From an uncultured Rhodospirillales bacterium (GTDB lineage: Bacteria > Pseudomonadota > Alphaproteobacteria > Acetobacterales > Acetobacteraceae): DNA of 64,000 nt. The stretch's first letter is position 1, and each line of letters begins with the position of its first letter. A model generated the notes under the pieces. It did not search any database, was not told the origin of the DNA, and was given only the letters and a program-made list of their open reading frames with translations. This document shows positions 30,505 through 41,508 of this stretch, one piece after another. The DNA lies in contig CAILMF010000008.1 of the NCBI GenBank assembly GCA_903835235.1, forward strand, positions 1 to 64,000, read 5' to 3'. The translations under genes were made by a program, and so were the position numbers.

Positions 30505-31359
30505 ATGGCGGCCATGGATCTGCAAGCCGAATATGATAACCGCGCCCGAGTCGCTGGTTCGGCCGAGTTGCTGTCCCGCTGGCAGCGCGACGCCGCCGCC
30601 TACCGCGAGGCGTCGGTCAACGCCGAACTGAACCTGGCCTATGGCCCCGGCAAGCGCGAAAAGCTGGACCTGTTCCGCCCCGCCGGCGTCGCCGACGCGC
30701 CCTTGGCCATCTTCATCCATGGCGGCTACTGGCAAAGCCTGGACCGTGCCTTCTGCTCCCACTTCGCCCATGGGTTGGTCAGCCGCGGCATCGCGGTGGC
30801 CATGCCGTCCTACGACCTGGCGCCGGCGGTGCCGCTGACCCGCATTGCCGACCAGATGCGCTCCGCCACCAGCTGGCTGTTCCGCCGGCTGCGCCGCCGC
30901 CCGCTGCTGATGGGCCATTCCGCCGGCGGCCACCTGACGGCCATGCTGATGACGACGGACTGGCGCGCCCTGCAACCCGGCCTGCCGCAGGACCTGGCGC
31001 CCGCGGGCCTGCCGATCTCCGGCGTGTTCGAGCTGGAGCCGCTGATGCCCACCACCATCGCCAAGGCGCTGCGGCTGCGGCCGGAGGATGCGCGCCGGCT
31101 TTCCCCACGCTGGATGAAGCCGCCGAGCTTCGCCTCCCACCACCTGGTCACGCCCGGTGCAGGGCTGCACTGCGTCGTCGGCGCCGCCGAATCCGGCGAG
31201 TTCATCCGCCAGAGCCGGGACTTCGCCAGCGCCTGGGGCGGCGGGTTCGAGGCGCTGGCGGGCGCCAACCACTTCACCGTGCTGGACCCGCTGCTGGACC
31301 CCGGCAGCGCGCTGGTGGCCCGTGCCGCCACCATGGCAACGGCGCTTGCCCACGGGTGA
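30505..31359 (+). CDS. alpha/beta hydrolase (kynurenine-formamidase/esterase-like)
   Basis: IFIHGGYWQSLDRAFCSHFA (HGGYW motif), LLMGHSAGGHLTAML. Confidence 0.85.
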   Translation: MAAMDLQAEYDNRARVAGSAELLSRWQRDAAAYREASVNAELNLAYGPGKREKLDLFRPAGVADAPLAIFIHGGYWQSLDRAFCSHFAHGLVSRGIAVAMPSYDLAPAVPLTRIADQMRSATSWLFRRLRRRPLLMGHSAGGHLTAMLMTTDWRALQPGLPQDLAPAGLPISGVFELEPLMPTTIAKALRLRPEDARRLSPRWMKPPSFASHHLVTPGAGLHCVVGAAESGEFIRQSRDFASAWGGGFEALAGANHFTVLDPLLDPGSALVARAATMATALAHG

Positions 31360-31404
31360 TGCTTCGGGCCTAAACTGTTTCCGAGAAAGATGGGAGTTTC
31401 CGGC

Positions 31405-32580
31405 ATGACCGAGTTCGGCAGGCGTGGCGTTCTGTTGGGTAGCGCGGGCGCCCTTGCGCTTCCCTGGGTCGCCAAGGCCCAGGCGGCCGGCGTGAAGATC
31501 GGCCTGGTGGCGGTGCAGACCGGCCCGGCGGCGTCGCTCGGCACCCACCTGAAGGACGGCTTCATGCAGGGGCTGAAGCACCTGGATGGCAAGCTGGGCG
31601 GCCTGGCCGCCAGCGTGGTGGATATCGATGACGAGTTGCGCCCGGAAGTGGCGGTCACCAAGGTCCGCGCCGCGCTGGAACGCGACAAGGTGGATTTCGT
31701 CGTCGGCGTGGTGTTCAGCAACATCCTGCAGGCCATCATCCGCCCGGTGACCGAAAGCGGCACCATGCTGATCAGCACCAATGCCGGGCCTTCCACCTTT
31801 GCCGGTGCCGGCTGCAACCCCAACCTGTTCGTCACCAGCTACAGCAACGACCAGGTGCATTCCGTCATGGGCGAAGCCGCCGAGCGGAATGGCTACAAGA
31901 AGGTTTTTGCGCTGGTTCCCAACTACCAGGCGGGCAAGGACGCGGTGGCCGGCTTCAAGAGCCGCTTCAAGGGCGAGGTGGTGGACGAGGTCTACGTGCC
32001 CCTCAACCAGCTGGATTTCAGCGCCGAGCTGGCCAAGATCGCCGCGGCCAGGCCGGACGCGATCTTCACCTTCATGCCCGGCGGCCTGGGCGTGAACCTG
32101 GTGCGGCAGTACCGCGCGGCCGGCCTTGCCCACATTCCGTTCCTGTCCACCTTCACGGTGGATGAGAGCACGCTGCCGGCGCAGCAGGATGCGGCGCTGG
32201 GCTTCTTCAGCGCCTGCCCCTGGGCGCCCAACATGGACAACGCCGCCAATCGCAGGTTCGTCCGCGACTTCGAGGCCGCGCACAACTATGTGCCCGGCAG
32301 CTATGCGGCGCAGAGCTACGACGCCGCGATGCTGCTGGACAGCGCCATCCGCAAGGTGGGCGGCAACCTGGCCAACAAGGCCGCGCTGCGCGCCGCCATC
32401 AAGGCGGCCGACTTCCGCAGCGTGCGCGGCCCCTTCAAGTTCGGCGCCAACCACTACCCGGTGCAGGACTTCTGGCTGTGCAAGGTGGTCAAGCGCGCCG
32501 ACGGCAAGTTCGCCACCGAGACCGTGCGCAAGGTGCTGGAGAACGACACCGACCCCTACGCCAGCGCCTGCAAGATGTAG
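31405..32580 (+). CDS. ABC transporter substrate-binding protein (LivK/periplasmic binding fold type I)
   Basis: Twin-Arg-like signal; VKIGLVAVQTGPAASLGTHLKDGFMQGLKHLDGKLGG; followed by livHMGF-like genes. Confidence 0.9.
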   Translation: MTEFGRRGVLLGSAGALALPWVAKAQAAGVKIGLVAVQTGPAASLGTHLKDGFMQGLKHLDGKLGGLAASVVDIDDELRPEVAVTKVRAALERDKVDFVVGVVFSNILQAIIRPVTESGTMLISTNAGPSTFAGAGCNPNLFVTSYSNDQVHSVMGEAAERNGYKKVFALVPNYQAGKDAVAGFKSRFKGEVVDEVYVPLNQLDFSAELAKIAAARPDAIFTFMPGGLGVNLVRQYRAAGLAHIPFLSTFTVDESTLPAQQDAALGFFSACPWAPNMDNAANRRFVRDFEAAHNYVPGSYAAQSYDAAMLLDSAIRKVGGNLANKAALRAAIKAADFRSVRGPFKFGANHYPVQDFWLCKVVKRADGKFATETVRKVLENDTDPYASACKM

Positions 32581-32581
32581 G

Positions 32582-33505
32582 GTGAGCACACAGCTTCTTC
32601 TGATCCAGGCGCTGAACGGGTTGCAGTTCGGCGTCCTGCTGTTCCTGGTGGCGGCGGGGCTGACGCTGGTGTTCGGGGTGATGGACTTCATCAACCTGGC
32701 GCATGGCGTGCAGTACATGCTGGGCGCCTATCTGGGCGCCAGCTTCGCCGCGGCCACCGGCAGCTTCTGGCTTGCGCTGCTGCTGGCGCTGCCGGTGGCG
32801 CTGCTGGCCGGCTTGGCGCTGGAATGGCTGGTGTTCCGCCACCTCTATGCGCGCGACCACCTGGCACAGGTGCTGGCCACCTTCGGCGTCATCCTCAGCC
32901 TGAACCAGCTGGTCCGCATGGTCTGGGGCAGCGCGCCGTTGCAGGTGCCGGTGCCGGCGCTGCTGGAAGGCGGCATCCAGCTGATGCCCGGCCTGACCTG
33001 GCCGACCTATCGCGCCGCCATCCTGCTGGCGGGCCTGGCCACCGCCGGGCTGCTGTGGCTGGTGGTGGAGCGCACCCGCCTCGGCGCCCTGGTACGCGCC
33101 GGCGCCAGCAATGCGCCCATGGTCGCGGCGCTCGGCGTCGATATCCACCGCCTGTTCATGCTGGTGTTCGGCTGTGGCGCCATGCTGGCGGGGTTCGCGG
33201 GCGTCATGGCCGCGCCGATCCTTTCCGTGGAACCCGGCATGGGCGACACGGTGCTGATCCTGGCCTTCGTCGTCATCGTCATCGGCGGCATCGGCAGCGT
33301 GCGCGGCGCCTTCATCGCGGCGCTGCTGGTCGGGTTGATCGAAACGCTCGGACGCAGCCTGATGCCGGACCTGATGCGGCTGTTCCTCGCCCCCTCCCCG
33401 GCGCGGCAGACCGGCGCGGCGCTGGCTTCCATGCTGGTCTATGTCGCCATGGCCGGCATCCTCGCCTGGCGCCCCCGCGGCCTCTTCCCCGTGCGGGCCG
33501 GCTGA
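32582..33505 (+). CDS. branched-chain amino acid-type ABC permease (LivH-like)
   Basis: NGLQFGVLLFLVAAGLTLVFGVMDFINLAHG; VIVIGGIGSVRGAFIAALLVGLIE. GTG start. Confidence 0.92.
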   Translation: MSTQLLLIQALNGLQFGVLLFLVAAGLTLVFGVMDFINLAHGVQYMLGAYLGASFAAATGSFWLALLLALPVALLAGLALEWLVFRHLYARDHLAQVLATFGVILSLNQLVRMVWGSAPLQVPVPALLEGGIQLMPGLTWPTYRAAILLAGLATAGLLWLVVERTRLGALVRAGASNAPMVAALGVDIHRLFMLVFGCGAMLAGFAGVMAAPILSVEPGMGDTVLILAFVVIVIGGIGSVRGAFIAALLVGLIETLGRSLMPDLMRLFLAPSPARQTGAALASMLVYVAMAGILAWRPRGLFPVRAG

Positions 33506-34421
33506 GTGCTGCACCGTTACGCCGTACCGCTGGCCATCTTCGGCGCGCTGGCGCTGGCGCCGCTGCTCGGCTTCGGCGCCGGGCACAGCCTGTCGCTGCT
33601 CGCCCGCGCCATGATCCTCGGCCTCGGCGCGCTGGGGCTGAGCGTGCTGGTCGGCGGCGCCGGGCTGGTCAGCCTGGGGCATGCCGCCAGCTTCGGCATC
33701 GGCGCCTATGCGGTGGTGATGCTGGACGCCGCCGGCCAGACCAATGCCGGCGTGGTCTTCCCAGTGGCGGTGCTGGCCGCCGCGGTGTTCGCGCTGCTGA
33801 CCGGCGCGGTCGCCATCCGCACCGCCGGCGTCAACTTCATCATGATCACGCTGGCCTTCGGGCAGATGGCCTTCTTCACCGCGGCCTCGCTCTCGGCCTA
33901 TGGCGGGGATGACGGCTATACGCTCTACGCCCGCACCAGGCTGTTCGGCACCAAGCTGCTGGAGAACCGCTGGTTCTTCCACTACCTGCTGCTGGCGCTG
34001 CTGGTGCTGGCCTGGGCTGCCGGCCGCCGCCTGCTCGCCTCCCGCTTCGGCCGCGTGCTGCGGGCGGCACGGGAGAACCCGCTGCGGGTGCAGGCGCTGG
34101 GCTTTTCGCCCTACCCCTACCAGTTGCTGGCCTACACGCTGGCGGGCGCGCTGGGCGGGCTGGCCGGCGCGCTGCTGGCCAATGCCACGGAGTTCGTCGC
34201 GCCCAGCTTCATCGCCTGGCAGCGCAGCGGGGATTTGCTGTTCATGGTCATCCTGGGCGGCCTGGGCCAGTTGCACGGGGCGGTGCTGGGCGCCCTGGCC
34301 TTCGTGCTGCTGGAGGAATACCTGGCCGAACTGACCCCGCATTGGCGGCTGATCTTCGGCCCGCTGCTGGTGCTGGTAGCGCTGTATTTGAAGGGCGGGC
34401 TGCTCGGCCTGGTGCAGCGCC

Positions 34422-34429
<8 letters not shown>
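33506..34429 (+). CDS. branched-chain amino acid-type ABC permease (LivM-like)
   Basis: GAGLVSLGHAASFGIGAYA; VNFIMITLAFGQMAFF; ILGGLGQLHGAVLGALAFV. GTG start abutting livH stop. Confidence 0.92.
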
Positions 34430-35170
<741 letters not shown>

Positions 35171-35171
<1 letters not shown>

Positions 35172-35872
35172 TGCTGCGCGTCGACAGCCTGGCCGCCGGC
35201 TATGGCCACAGCCAGGTGTTGTTCGACGTCAGCCTGGGCATCAACGCCGGCCAGGTGGTGACGCTGATGGGCCGCAACGGCATGGGCAAGACCACCACGG
35301 TGCGGGCGCTGATGGGCATGCTGCCAGCGCTGGGTGGCCGCGTGCTGGCCGGGCGCGTGGGCTGGCAAGGCGCCAGCATTATCGGCCAGCCGGCGCACGC
35401 CATCGCCCGCCAGGGCCTGGGCCTGGTGCCGGAGGGGCGGCAGGTGTTCCCCACGCTGACGGTGCTGGAGAACCTGACCGCCACCGCCCGCCCTGGCCCC
35501 TGGACGCTGCCGCGGGTGCTGGCGCTGTTCCCCCGCCTGGGCGAACGCGCCGGCAACCTGGGCGCCCGGCTTTCGGGCGGGGAGCAGCAGATGCTCGCCA
35601 TCGGCCGCGCCCTGCTGACCAACCCTTCGCTGCTCATTCTCGACGAAGCCACCGAGGGCCTGGCACCCCTGATCCGCGCGGAGATCTGGGCAGTGCTGGC
35701 GCAGCTGAAGGCCGAGGGGCTGGCGATATTGCTGATCGACAAGAACCTCGGCGCCGTCATGCGGCTCTCGGATCACCTGGTCATCATCGAAAAAGGTCGC
35801 AGCGTCTGGTCCGGCGCACCGGAAGCCTTGGCAGCGGCCCCCGAGGTGAGCCAGACTTACCTGCACGTGTGA
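35171..35872 (+). CDS. ABC transporter ATP-binding protein (LivF-like)
   Basis: MGRNGMGKTTTVRALMG; LSGGEQQMLAIGRALLTNPSLLILDEATEGLAP. Confidence 0.94.
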
Positions 35873-35888
35873 AACGAAGGGAAACGCC

Positions 35889-36338
35889 ATGTCCATCCCC
35901 CCCATGAGTGCCGGCATCACCCCGGCAGGCGAAGGCGAGAACGGCATCGTCTGGAACATCCTCGGCCAGACCTACAAGCCGAAGCAATGCAGCGCGGACA
36001 GCTTCGCCTTCGACACGCTGTTCCCGCCCGGCACCTTCGTGCCGCCGCACATCCACACCGACCAGGATGAGTTCATCTACATCCACGACGGCAAGTTCGA
36101 ACTGTTCCTGGATGGCCAGACCAAGTTCGCCAGCACCGGCGACCTGATCCGCATGCCGATGGGCATTCCGCACGGCATCTTCAACAAGTCCGGCAGCCCG
36201 GTGAAGGCGCTGTTCTGGGTGGCCCCGGCGCGCGGCCTGTACGAACTCTTCACCCGCATCCACAACGTGGCCGACCCGGCCGAGGTGGTGCGGATCGCCA
36301 GCGAGTACAACGTGAACTTCCTGCCGCCTCCGGGCTGA
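35889..36338 (+). CDS. cupin domain-containing protein
   Basis: PPGTFVPPHIHTDQDEFIYIHDGKFELFLDG; GIPHGIFNKSGSPVKALFWVAPA. Confidence 0.9.
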   Translation: MSIPPMSAGITPAGEGENGIVWNILGQTYKPKQCSADSFAFDTLFPPGTFVPPHIHTDQDEFIYIHDGKFELFLDGQTKFASTGDLIRMPMGIPHGIFNKSGSPVKALFWVAPARGLYELFTRIHNVADPAEVVRIASEYNVNFLPPPG

Positions 36339-36383
36339 AGGCGCAGGGTTCGGCCGGGGTCCAGCCCCGGCCATCCGCGCCGC

Positions 36384-37472
36384 TCAATCCGCCGCCGCCA
36401 GCGCCGCCTCGCTGATCTCGAAGCCCAGCCCCGGCCCATCCGGCACCGCGATGAACCCGCCCTGCGGCACCAGCTGCGGATAGGGCGGCAGCGCCAGGTC
36501 GGCGAAGTACACCTCAAGCGGCTCCTCCGCCTCGGCCGCCGCCAGGAAGTGCAGCGTCGCCAGCAGCCCCGGCCCGAAATACGGGCTATGCGGCACGCAG
36601 CGCAGCCCCTGCGCCGCCGCCAGCCGGCCCACGGCGGCCAGCGCGGAAACGCCGCCCACCTTGGTCACGCTCGGCTGCATCACATCCACCGCGCCGGCCG
36701 CGGCCATCGCCTCGAATTCCGCGACACCGCCCAGGTTCTCCCCGGCCGCGATCGGCACGCCCGCGGCGCGCCGCACCTCGGCGATCGGGCCAGGCTGTTC
36801 CGGCGGCCAGACCGGCTCCTCCACCCACCAGATGTTCTTGCCAGCCACCGCGTGGCAGAAGGCGACGCCCTGCGGCACCGTGTCCCAGAAGCAGTTGATG
36901 TCCAGCATCAGCGGCACCTCGGCCGGCGCGTTGTCGCGAGCGGCCTGGATGCAGTCCAGCTTCACCTCATGCAGCTTGATGTGCCGGTATCCCTTGGCCA
37001 CGGCGGCGGCGGTGTTCTTCGCCACCAGGGCGGGCTCGCCATAGCGCAGCAGGCTGGCATAGGCCGGCACGCGCCCGCGCTTCGCCCCGCCCAGCAGCGC
37101 ATGCAGCGGCTTGCCCGCGGCCTTGCCGGCAATGTCCCACAGCGCGATGTCGAGACCGCTCAGCGCGAAGGTCACCGCACCGTTGCGGCCGAAATTGTGG
37201 AAGCGCCGCGCCAGGGCCCTCATCGTGCCGGCGATATCCGCCGCGTCCATGCCCAGCGCCACCGGCGCCACCAGCTTGTCCATGGCGAAGCGCGTGGTCT
37301 CGCACAGCGTGAAGCCGAAGCCCTCGCCCCAGCCGATGATGCCGGTGTCGGTCTCCACCCGGATCGCCAGCGTGTCCATGCCGCGCAGGTGCAGGTTGCC
37401 GCCGACGCCGCCCTCGGCGCCGTAGGTGAAGCTGGAGCGCAGCATATGGGTGGTGATGCGGGCGATCTTCAT
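36384..37472 (-). CDS. mandelate racemase/muconate lactonizing enzyme family protein (enolase superfamily)
   Basis: MKIARITTHMLRSSF; GYRHIKLHEV; LMLDINCFWD; WVEEPVWPPEQ; AGENLGG; DVMQPSVTKVGG. Confidence 0.92.
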   Translation of the reverse strand: MKIARITTHMLRSSFTYGAEGGVGGNLHLRGMDTLAIRVETDTGIIGWGEGFGFTLCETTRFAMDKLVAPVALGMDAADIAGTMRALARRFHNFGRNGAVTFALSGLDIALWDIAGKAAGKPLHALLGGAKRGRVPAYASLLRYGEPALVAKNTAAAVAKGYRHIKLHEVKLDCIQAARDNAPAEVPLMLDINCFWDTVPQGVAFCHAVAGKNIWWVEEPVWPPEQPGPIAEVRRAAGVPIAAGENLGGVAEFEAMAAAGAVDVMQPSVTKVGGVSALAAVGRLAAAQGLRCVPHSPYFGPGLLATLHFLAAAEAEEPLEVYFADLALPPYPQLVPQGGFIAVPDGPGLGFEISEAALAAAD

Positions 37473-37533
37473 GCGGTTCCCTCCGGTGGCGCTTGGCGCG
37501 ATACTCGGCGCAAACAGACTACGGAGGAAGCCC

Positions 37534-38499
37534 ATGCTCACCCGCCTCATGCCGGCCTTGCTGGCGCTGCTGGCCGCCTGGCCCGCGCTGGCGCAGGACG
37601 CCTTCCCCAACCGGCCCGTCCGGCTGATCGTGCCCTTCGCCACCGGCGGCCCCAGCGACATCCTGGCCCGGCTGATGACGCCGCGCATGAGCGAGCGGCT
37701 GGGCCAGACGGTGGTGGTGGAAGCCCGCCCCGGCGCCGGCGGCGTCACCGGCGTGGACGTGATGGTGAAGGCCCCGGCCGATGGCTACACCTTCGCGCTC
37801 GGCTCCGCCGGTGGGCTGGTGATCTCGCCGGGGCTCGACCGCAACATGCCCTATGACACGCTGCGCGACCTGGCGCCGCTGTCCCTGGCCGCGGTGGTGC
37901 CGGAACCCGTGGTGGTCGGCGGCGCCACGCCGTTCCATTCCATGGCCGAGTTGCTGGCCGCCGCCCGCGCCCGGCCGGGACAGCTGAACTACGCCTCCAC
38001 CGGTCCCGGCAGCATGCCGCACCTGGCGGGCGAATGGATCAAGGCCGTGACCGGCGTCGACATCACCCACGTGCCCTATCGCGGCGGCGCCCCGCTGGCG
38101 ACGGCGCTGCTGACCGGGGAAGTGCAGATCGGCCTGGCCGACCTGCCGATTTTGCTGCCGCATCTGCGCGCCGGCAGCATCCGCGCCCTGGCCATCGGCC
38201 ATGCCACCCGCGTGCCCTGGTTGCCGGACGTCCCGACGCTGCGCGAGGTCGGCATCCCCGAGGTCAATACCGACAATTGGCACGGCCTGGTCGCCCGCGC
38301 CGGCACGCCGGAAGCCATCATCGCCCGGCTGGCCGATGCGGCGGTCTTCGCCATCAAGGACCCCGCCGTGGCGCGGCTGATGTACGACCAGGGCGCCCTG
38401 CCCGGCGGCAATACCCGCGCGGAATTCGCCGCCTTCATCCGCGCGGAGCTGGAGCGCTGGGGTGGCGTGATCCGCCGCGCCAACATCAAGGTGGATTGA
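37534..38499 (+). CDS. Bug-family (tripartite tricarboxylate transporter) substrate-binding protein
   Basis: Signal peptide; FPNRPVRLIVPFATGGPSDILARLMTPRMSERLGQTVVVEARPGAGGVTGVDVMVKAPADGYTF. Confidence 0.93.
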   Translation: MLTRLMPALLALLAAWPALAQDAFPNRPVRLIVPFATGGPSDILARLMTPRMSERLGQTVVVEARPGAGGVTGVDVMVKAPADGYTFALGSAGGLVISPGLDRNMPYDTLRDLAPLSLAAVVPEPVVVGGATPFHSMAELLAAARARPGQLNYASTGPGSMPHLAGEWIKAVTGVDITHVPYRGGAPLATALLTGEVQIGLADLPILLPHLRAGSIRALAIGHATRVPWLPDVPTLREVGIPEVNTDNWHGLVARAGTPEAIIARLADAAVFAIKDPAVARLMYDQGALPGGNTRAEFAAFIRAELERWGGVIRRANIKVD

Positions 38500-38502
38500 G
38501 GG

Positions 38503-39996
38503 CTAAGCCACGCGGTCCGGCCCCAGCGGCCGCAGCCGCACGCCGGGGCGAAGCTTCTGGTAGGGGTACAGCGCGGGGTCGGCGCCGTAGTAGCCAGGCG
38601 CCAGCACCACGATGACGGCCTCGCTGATCGGCTGGAAATCCCCGCGAAAATGGCAGGTGGATTTCAGTGCCAGGATCTTCTCGGCCGTCGGCTCCACGCT
38701 CACATGGCGGAACGGCGCCAGATCCAGCGCCTGCATGCGCTTGGTGGTCACGACCACGCGCACGCCGCCGGTCTCCAGCACCGCCATCGGGCCAAGGTCC
38801 ACCGGCCGATTGCCGGAGACGCTGCCAGTAGTGTGGAACTTGCCGGCGCCGAGCGTGACGACGCGGAAGGTGGCCTGCAGCGGCGTCACCGGCTCCGGCC
38901 CGGTGCGGCCACCCAGCGCCAGGGTGATGCTGGCGCCCTCGCCCGCCGCATGCGCCGCCTTCGCGGCATCCGCGTCGCACAGGAAGCCCAGCACCGCGCC
39001 TTCCGCCTTGGCCGCGATCAGCGCCTTGAGCAGGTCCGTCGTGTCGGCATTGCCGCCGCAGCCCGGGTTGTCCTGCGTGTCCGCGATCACCACCGGCTTG
39101 GTCGCCGTGCGCGCAATGGCCATGGCCTGGGCCACGCCTTCTTCCGGGCTCACCATCGCCACCGCGAAGTTCGCCTCCTGCAGCACAATCTCGCGCAGCA
39201 TGGCATCCGCGGCGCGGTCGGCATCGGCCTGGGTCCAGGCATGGGCGATCACGGAGGGACCGCACCAGTACAGGTCGCTCGGCGGAAAGCCCGCGAGGTA
39301 GCTGAGGTTCAGCAACCCGTCCTCGCAGACCTTGCTGCGCGCCACGATCCCAGCGCTCGGCTCCACCAGCGTGCATTGGTCGTTCAGCGGAATCAGGAAC
39401 GGCGTTTTGCGCAGCGCGCGGCCGGCGGGGCGGCCCTTCTCCAGCACCGCCTCCATCGCCTTGGCCGCGCGCAGCCCGGTCTGCGGCCGGTCCACATGCG
39501 GGTAGGTAAGGTAGGCGATCAGCGCATCGGTGTTCTGCACCATCGCGGGGGTCACGTTGGAATGGTAGTCCAGGCTGATCACCACCGGGATCACCTCGCC
39601 AACCACCGCGCGCACGCGGCGCAGCAGCTCGCCCTCGCCATCCTCGAAGGGCGCCGAGACCATGGCGCCGTGCAGGTCCAGGTAGACAGCATCCAGCGGC
39701 ATCGCCTCGCTCAGCCGGCCGATCATCTCGCCGACGATGCGCTCATAGGCATCCGCCGTCACCAGGCCGCCGGCGCCACCGCTGGTCCACAGCAGCGGCA
39801 CCAGCTCGTGCTTCGCCTCCATGGCCTGCATGAAGCCGCCGAGCGCGAAGCTGGAACCACGCAGCCACTGGAACACATCGGGCCCACGCACCAGCGGCGG
39901 GCGGTCGCGGTGGGTGTTGAAATAGGCGTAGTCGGTATCGGGCTTCACGAAGCAATTCGTCTCGTGGTGAAAGCCACCAACGGCTATGCGGGCCAT
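38503..39996 (-). CDS. M81 family metallopeptidase (MlrC-like)
   Basis: MARIAVGGFHHETNCF; LDLHGAMVSAPFEDGEGELL; SLDYHSNVTPAMV; AYLTYPHVDRPQTG. Confidence 0.9.
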   Translation of the reverse strand: MARIAVGGFHHETNCFVKPDTDYAYFNTHRDRPPLVRGPDVFQWLRGSSFALGGFMQAMEAKHELVPLLWTSGGAGGLVTADAYERIVGEMIGRLSEAMPLDAVYLDLHGAMVSAPFEDGEGELLRRVRAVVGEVIPVVISLDYHSNVTPAMVQNTDALIAYLTYPHVDRPQTGLRAAKAMEAVLEKGRPAGRALRKTPFLIPLNDQCTLVEPSAGIVARSKVCEDGLLNLSYLAGFPPSDLYWCGPSVIAHAWTQADADRAADAMLREIVLQEANFAVAMVSPEEGVAQAMAIARTATKPVVIADTQDNPGCGGNADTTDLLKALIAAKAEGAVLGFLCDADAAKAAHAAGEGASITLALGGRTGPEPVTPLQATFRVVTLGAGKFHTTGSVSGNRPVDLGPMAVLETGGVRVVVTTKRMQALDLAPFRHVSVEPTAEKILALKSTCHFRGDFQPISEAVIVVLAPGYYGADPALYPYQKLRPGVRLRPLGPDRVA

Positions 39997-40120
39997 GCGG
40001 CGCCCTCCCCTTGCCTGTCTGGAGCCTGTTCCGCGGAGGCGAAGGCCGGAGCGGTGAAACAGTCTCCCCAATCACGCCGCAGCATGCCAGCGTGGCGCCA
40101 AAGCACAAGGAACCCAGCGC

Positions 40121-40807
40121 ATGCTGCACAACCCGCCGCTGCTGACGCTGCATCGCGGCCACCAGCGCCCGTCGCGCGCCATCATCGAAGCCTTCCGCAA
40201 CGCGCAAACCGGCCATGTCTGCGACGCCATGGACGGCCGCGGCGCGGTGGACTGGCGGATCAAGCCGCTGGACCCCGACAACGCCGTGTTCTGCGGCCCC
40301 GCCATCACCGCCCACGCCTACCCCGCGGATACGGTGGGCATGTTCGGCGCCCTGCATGAGGCCGAGGCCGGCGACGTGATCCTGGTGGCCTGCGACGGCT
40401 ATACCGGCACCGCCGTGCTGGGCGACCTGGCCGCGGGCATGATGAAGAACAAGGGCGTCGCCGGCTTCGTCACCGATGGCCTGGCGCGGGACAAGGCGGG
40501 CATCCTGGCCTCGCGCCTGCCGGTGTTTGCCATGGGAGTCTCGCCCAACAGCCCCGCGCGCAACGGGCCTGGCGTGGTCGGCCTACCCATCGTGCTCGGC
40601 GGCGTGCATGTCCGCCCCGGCGACATCATCGTCGCCGATGCCGACAGCGTGGTGGTCGTACCGCAGGAGCGTGCGGAGGCGGTGCTGGAAGCACTCGCAG
40701 AAATCCGCGCCGCCGAGCTGGTGGCCGAGCAGAAGGTGCGCGAAGGCGCGACCATGACCGGCGGCATGCTGCCGATCATCGCTGCCGCCAAGATCGTGCT
40801 GGGCTGA
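40121..40807 (+). CDS. RraA-like family protein (HMG/CHA aldolase-type fold)
   Basis: [74 protein letters not shown]. Confidence 0.9.
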   Translation: MLHNPPLLTLHRGHQRPSRAIIEAFRNAQTGHVCDAMDGRGAVDWRIKPLDPDNAVFCGPAITAHAYPADTVGMFGALHEAEAGDVILVACDGYTGTAVLGDLAAGMMKNKGVAGFVTDGLARDKAGILASRLPVFAMGVSPNSPARNGPGVVGLPIVLGGVHVRPGDIIVADADSVVVVPQERAEAVLEALAEIRAAELVAEQKVREGATMTGGMLPIIAAAKIVLG

Positions 40808-40812
40808 GCCGC

Positions 40813-41277
40813 ATGAGCCGCCCGCCCTTCCCGCCCTTCACCGCTGAAACAGCGGCGCAGAAGGCCCGCATGGCCGAGGACGCCTGGAATGGCCGCGACC
40901 CCGCCCGCGTCGCCCTGGCCTATACTGAGCAGAGCCGCTGGCGCAACCGCGCCGAGTTCTTCAGCGGCCGCCCCGCGATCGAGGCCTTCCTAACCCGCAA
41001 ATGGGCCAAGGAACTGGAGTACCGCCTGATCAAGGAAGTCTGGGCCTTCACCGGCAATCGCATCGCCGTGCGCTTCGCCTATGAATGGCACGACGACAGC
41101 GGCCAGTGGTTCCGCAGCTACGGCAATGAGAACTGGGCCTTCGACGAAGCGGGCCTGATGGCCGAACGCCACGCCAGCATCAACGACCTGCCGATCAGCG
41201 AGAGCGAGCGCAAATTCCACTGGCCGCTCGGCCGCCGGCCGGACGGGCACCCGGGGCTGAGCGACCTGGGGTTGTAG
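40813..41277 (+). CDS. DUF1348 family protein (NTF2-like fold)
   Basis: [62 protein letters not shown]...[12 protein letters not shown]. Confidence 0.9.
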   Translation: MSRPPFPPFTAETAAQKARMAEDAWNGRDPARVALAYTEQSRWRNRAEFFSGRPAIEAFLTRKWAKELEYRLIKEVWAFTGNRIAVRFAYEWHDDSGQWFRSYGNENWAFDEAGLMAERHASINDLPISESERKFHWPLGRRPDGHPGLSDLGL

Positions 41278-41330
41278 CGCCGCGCCACGACGGGCGAGAG
41301 ACGCGTGCGCCATACCGTCCCGCCCCACCC

Positions 41331-41477
41331 GTCATGCCCGGACTTGTTCCGGGCATCCACGCCCACCAGCAGCGGCAACGGCCGCGGCTGACACCCAGCC
41401 CTTTCGCATGCGCCAAGCCGCCGCAACCGCAGCCTGTGCGCAGCGCGTGGATCACCGGGACAAGCCCGGTGATGACG
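41331..41477. repeat. REP pair / BIME-like element (two inverted hairpin units)
   Basis: GTCATGCCCGGACTTGTTCCGGGCATCCACGC (41331-41362) and inverted GCGTGGATCACCGGGACAAGCCCGGTGATGAC (41445-41476); yields spurious MPGLVPGIHA peptide. Confidence 0.85.
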
Positions 41478-41508
41478 AGGTTGCGCCGCAACGCGCCGAT
41501 CCACCGCC

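Noticed and set aside
29626-32718. 1030-aa minus-strand ORF opposite phoB/VOC/hydrolase/SBP
   Set aside because: Antisense shadow ORF spanning several well-supported + strand genes.
38503-39996. Calling the M81 protein a microcystinase (mlrC)
   Set aside because: Family membership is clear, but no mlrA/B/D genes or other microcystin context are present; substrate left open.
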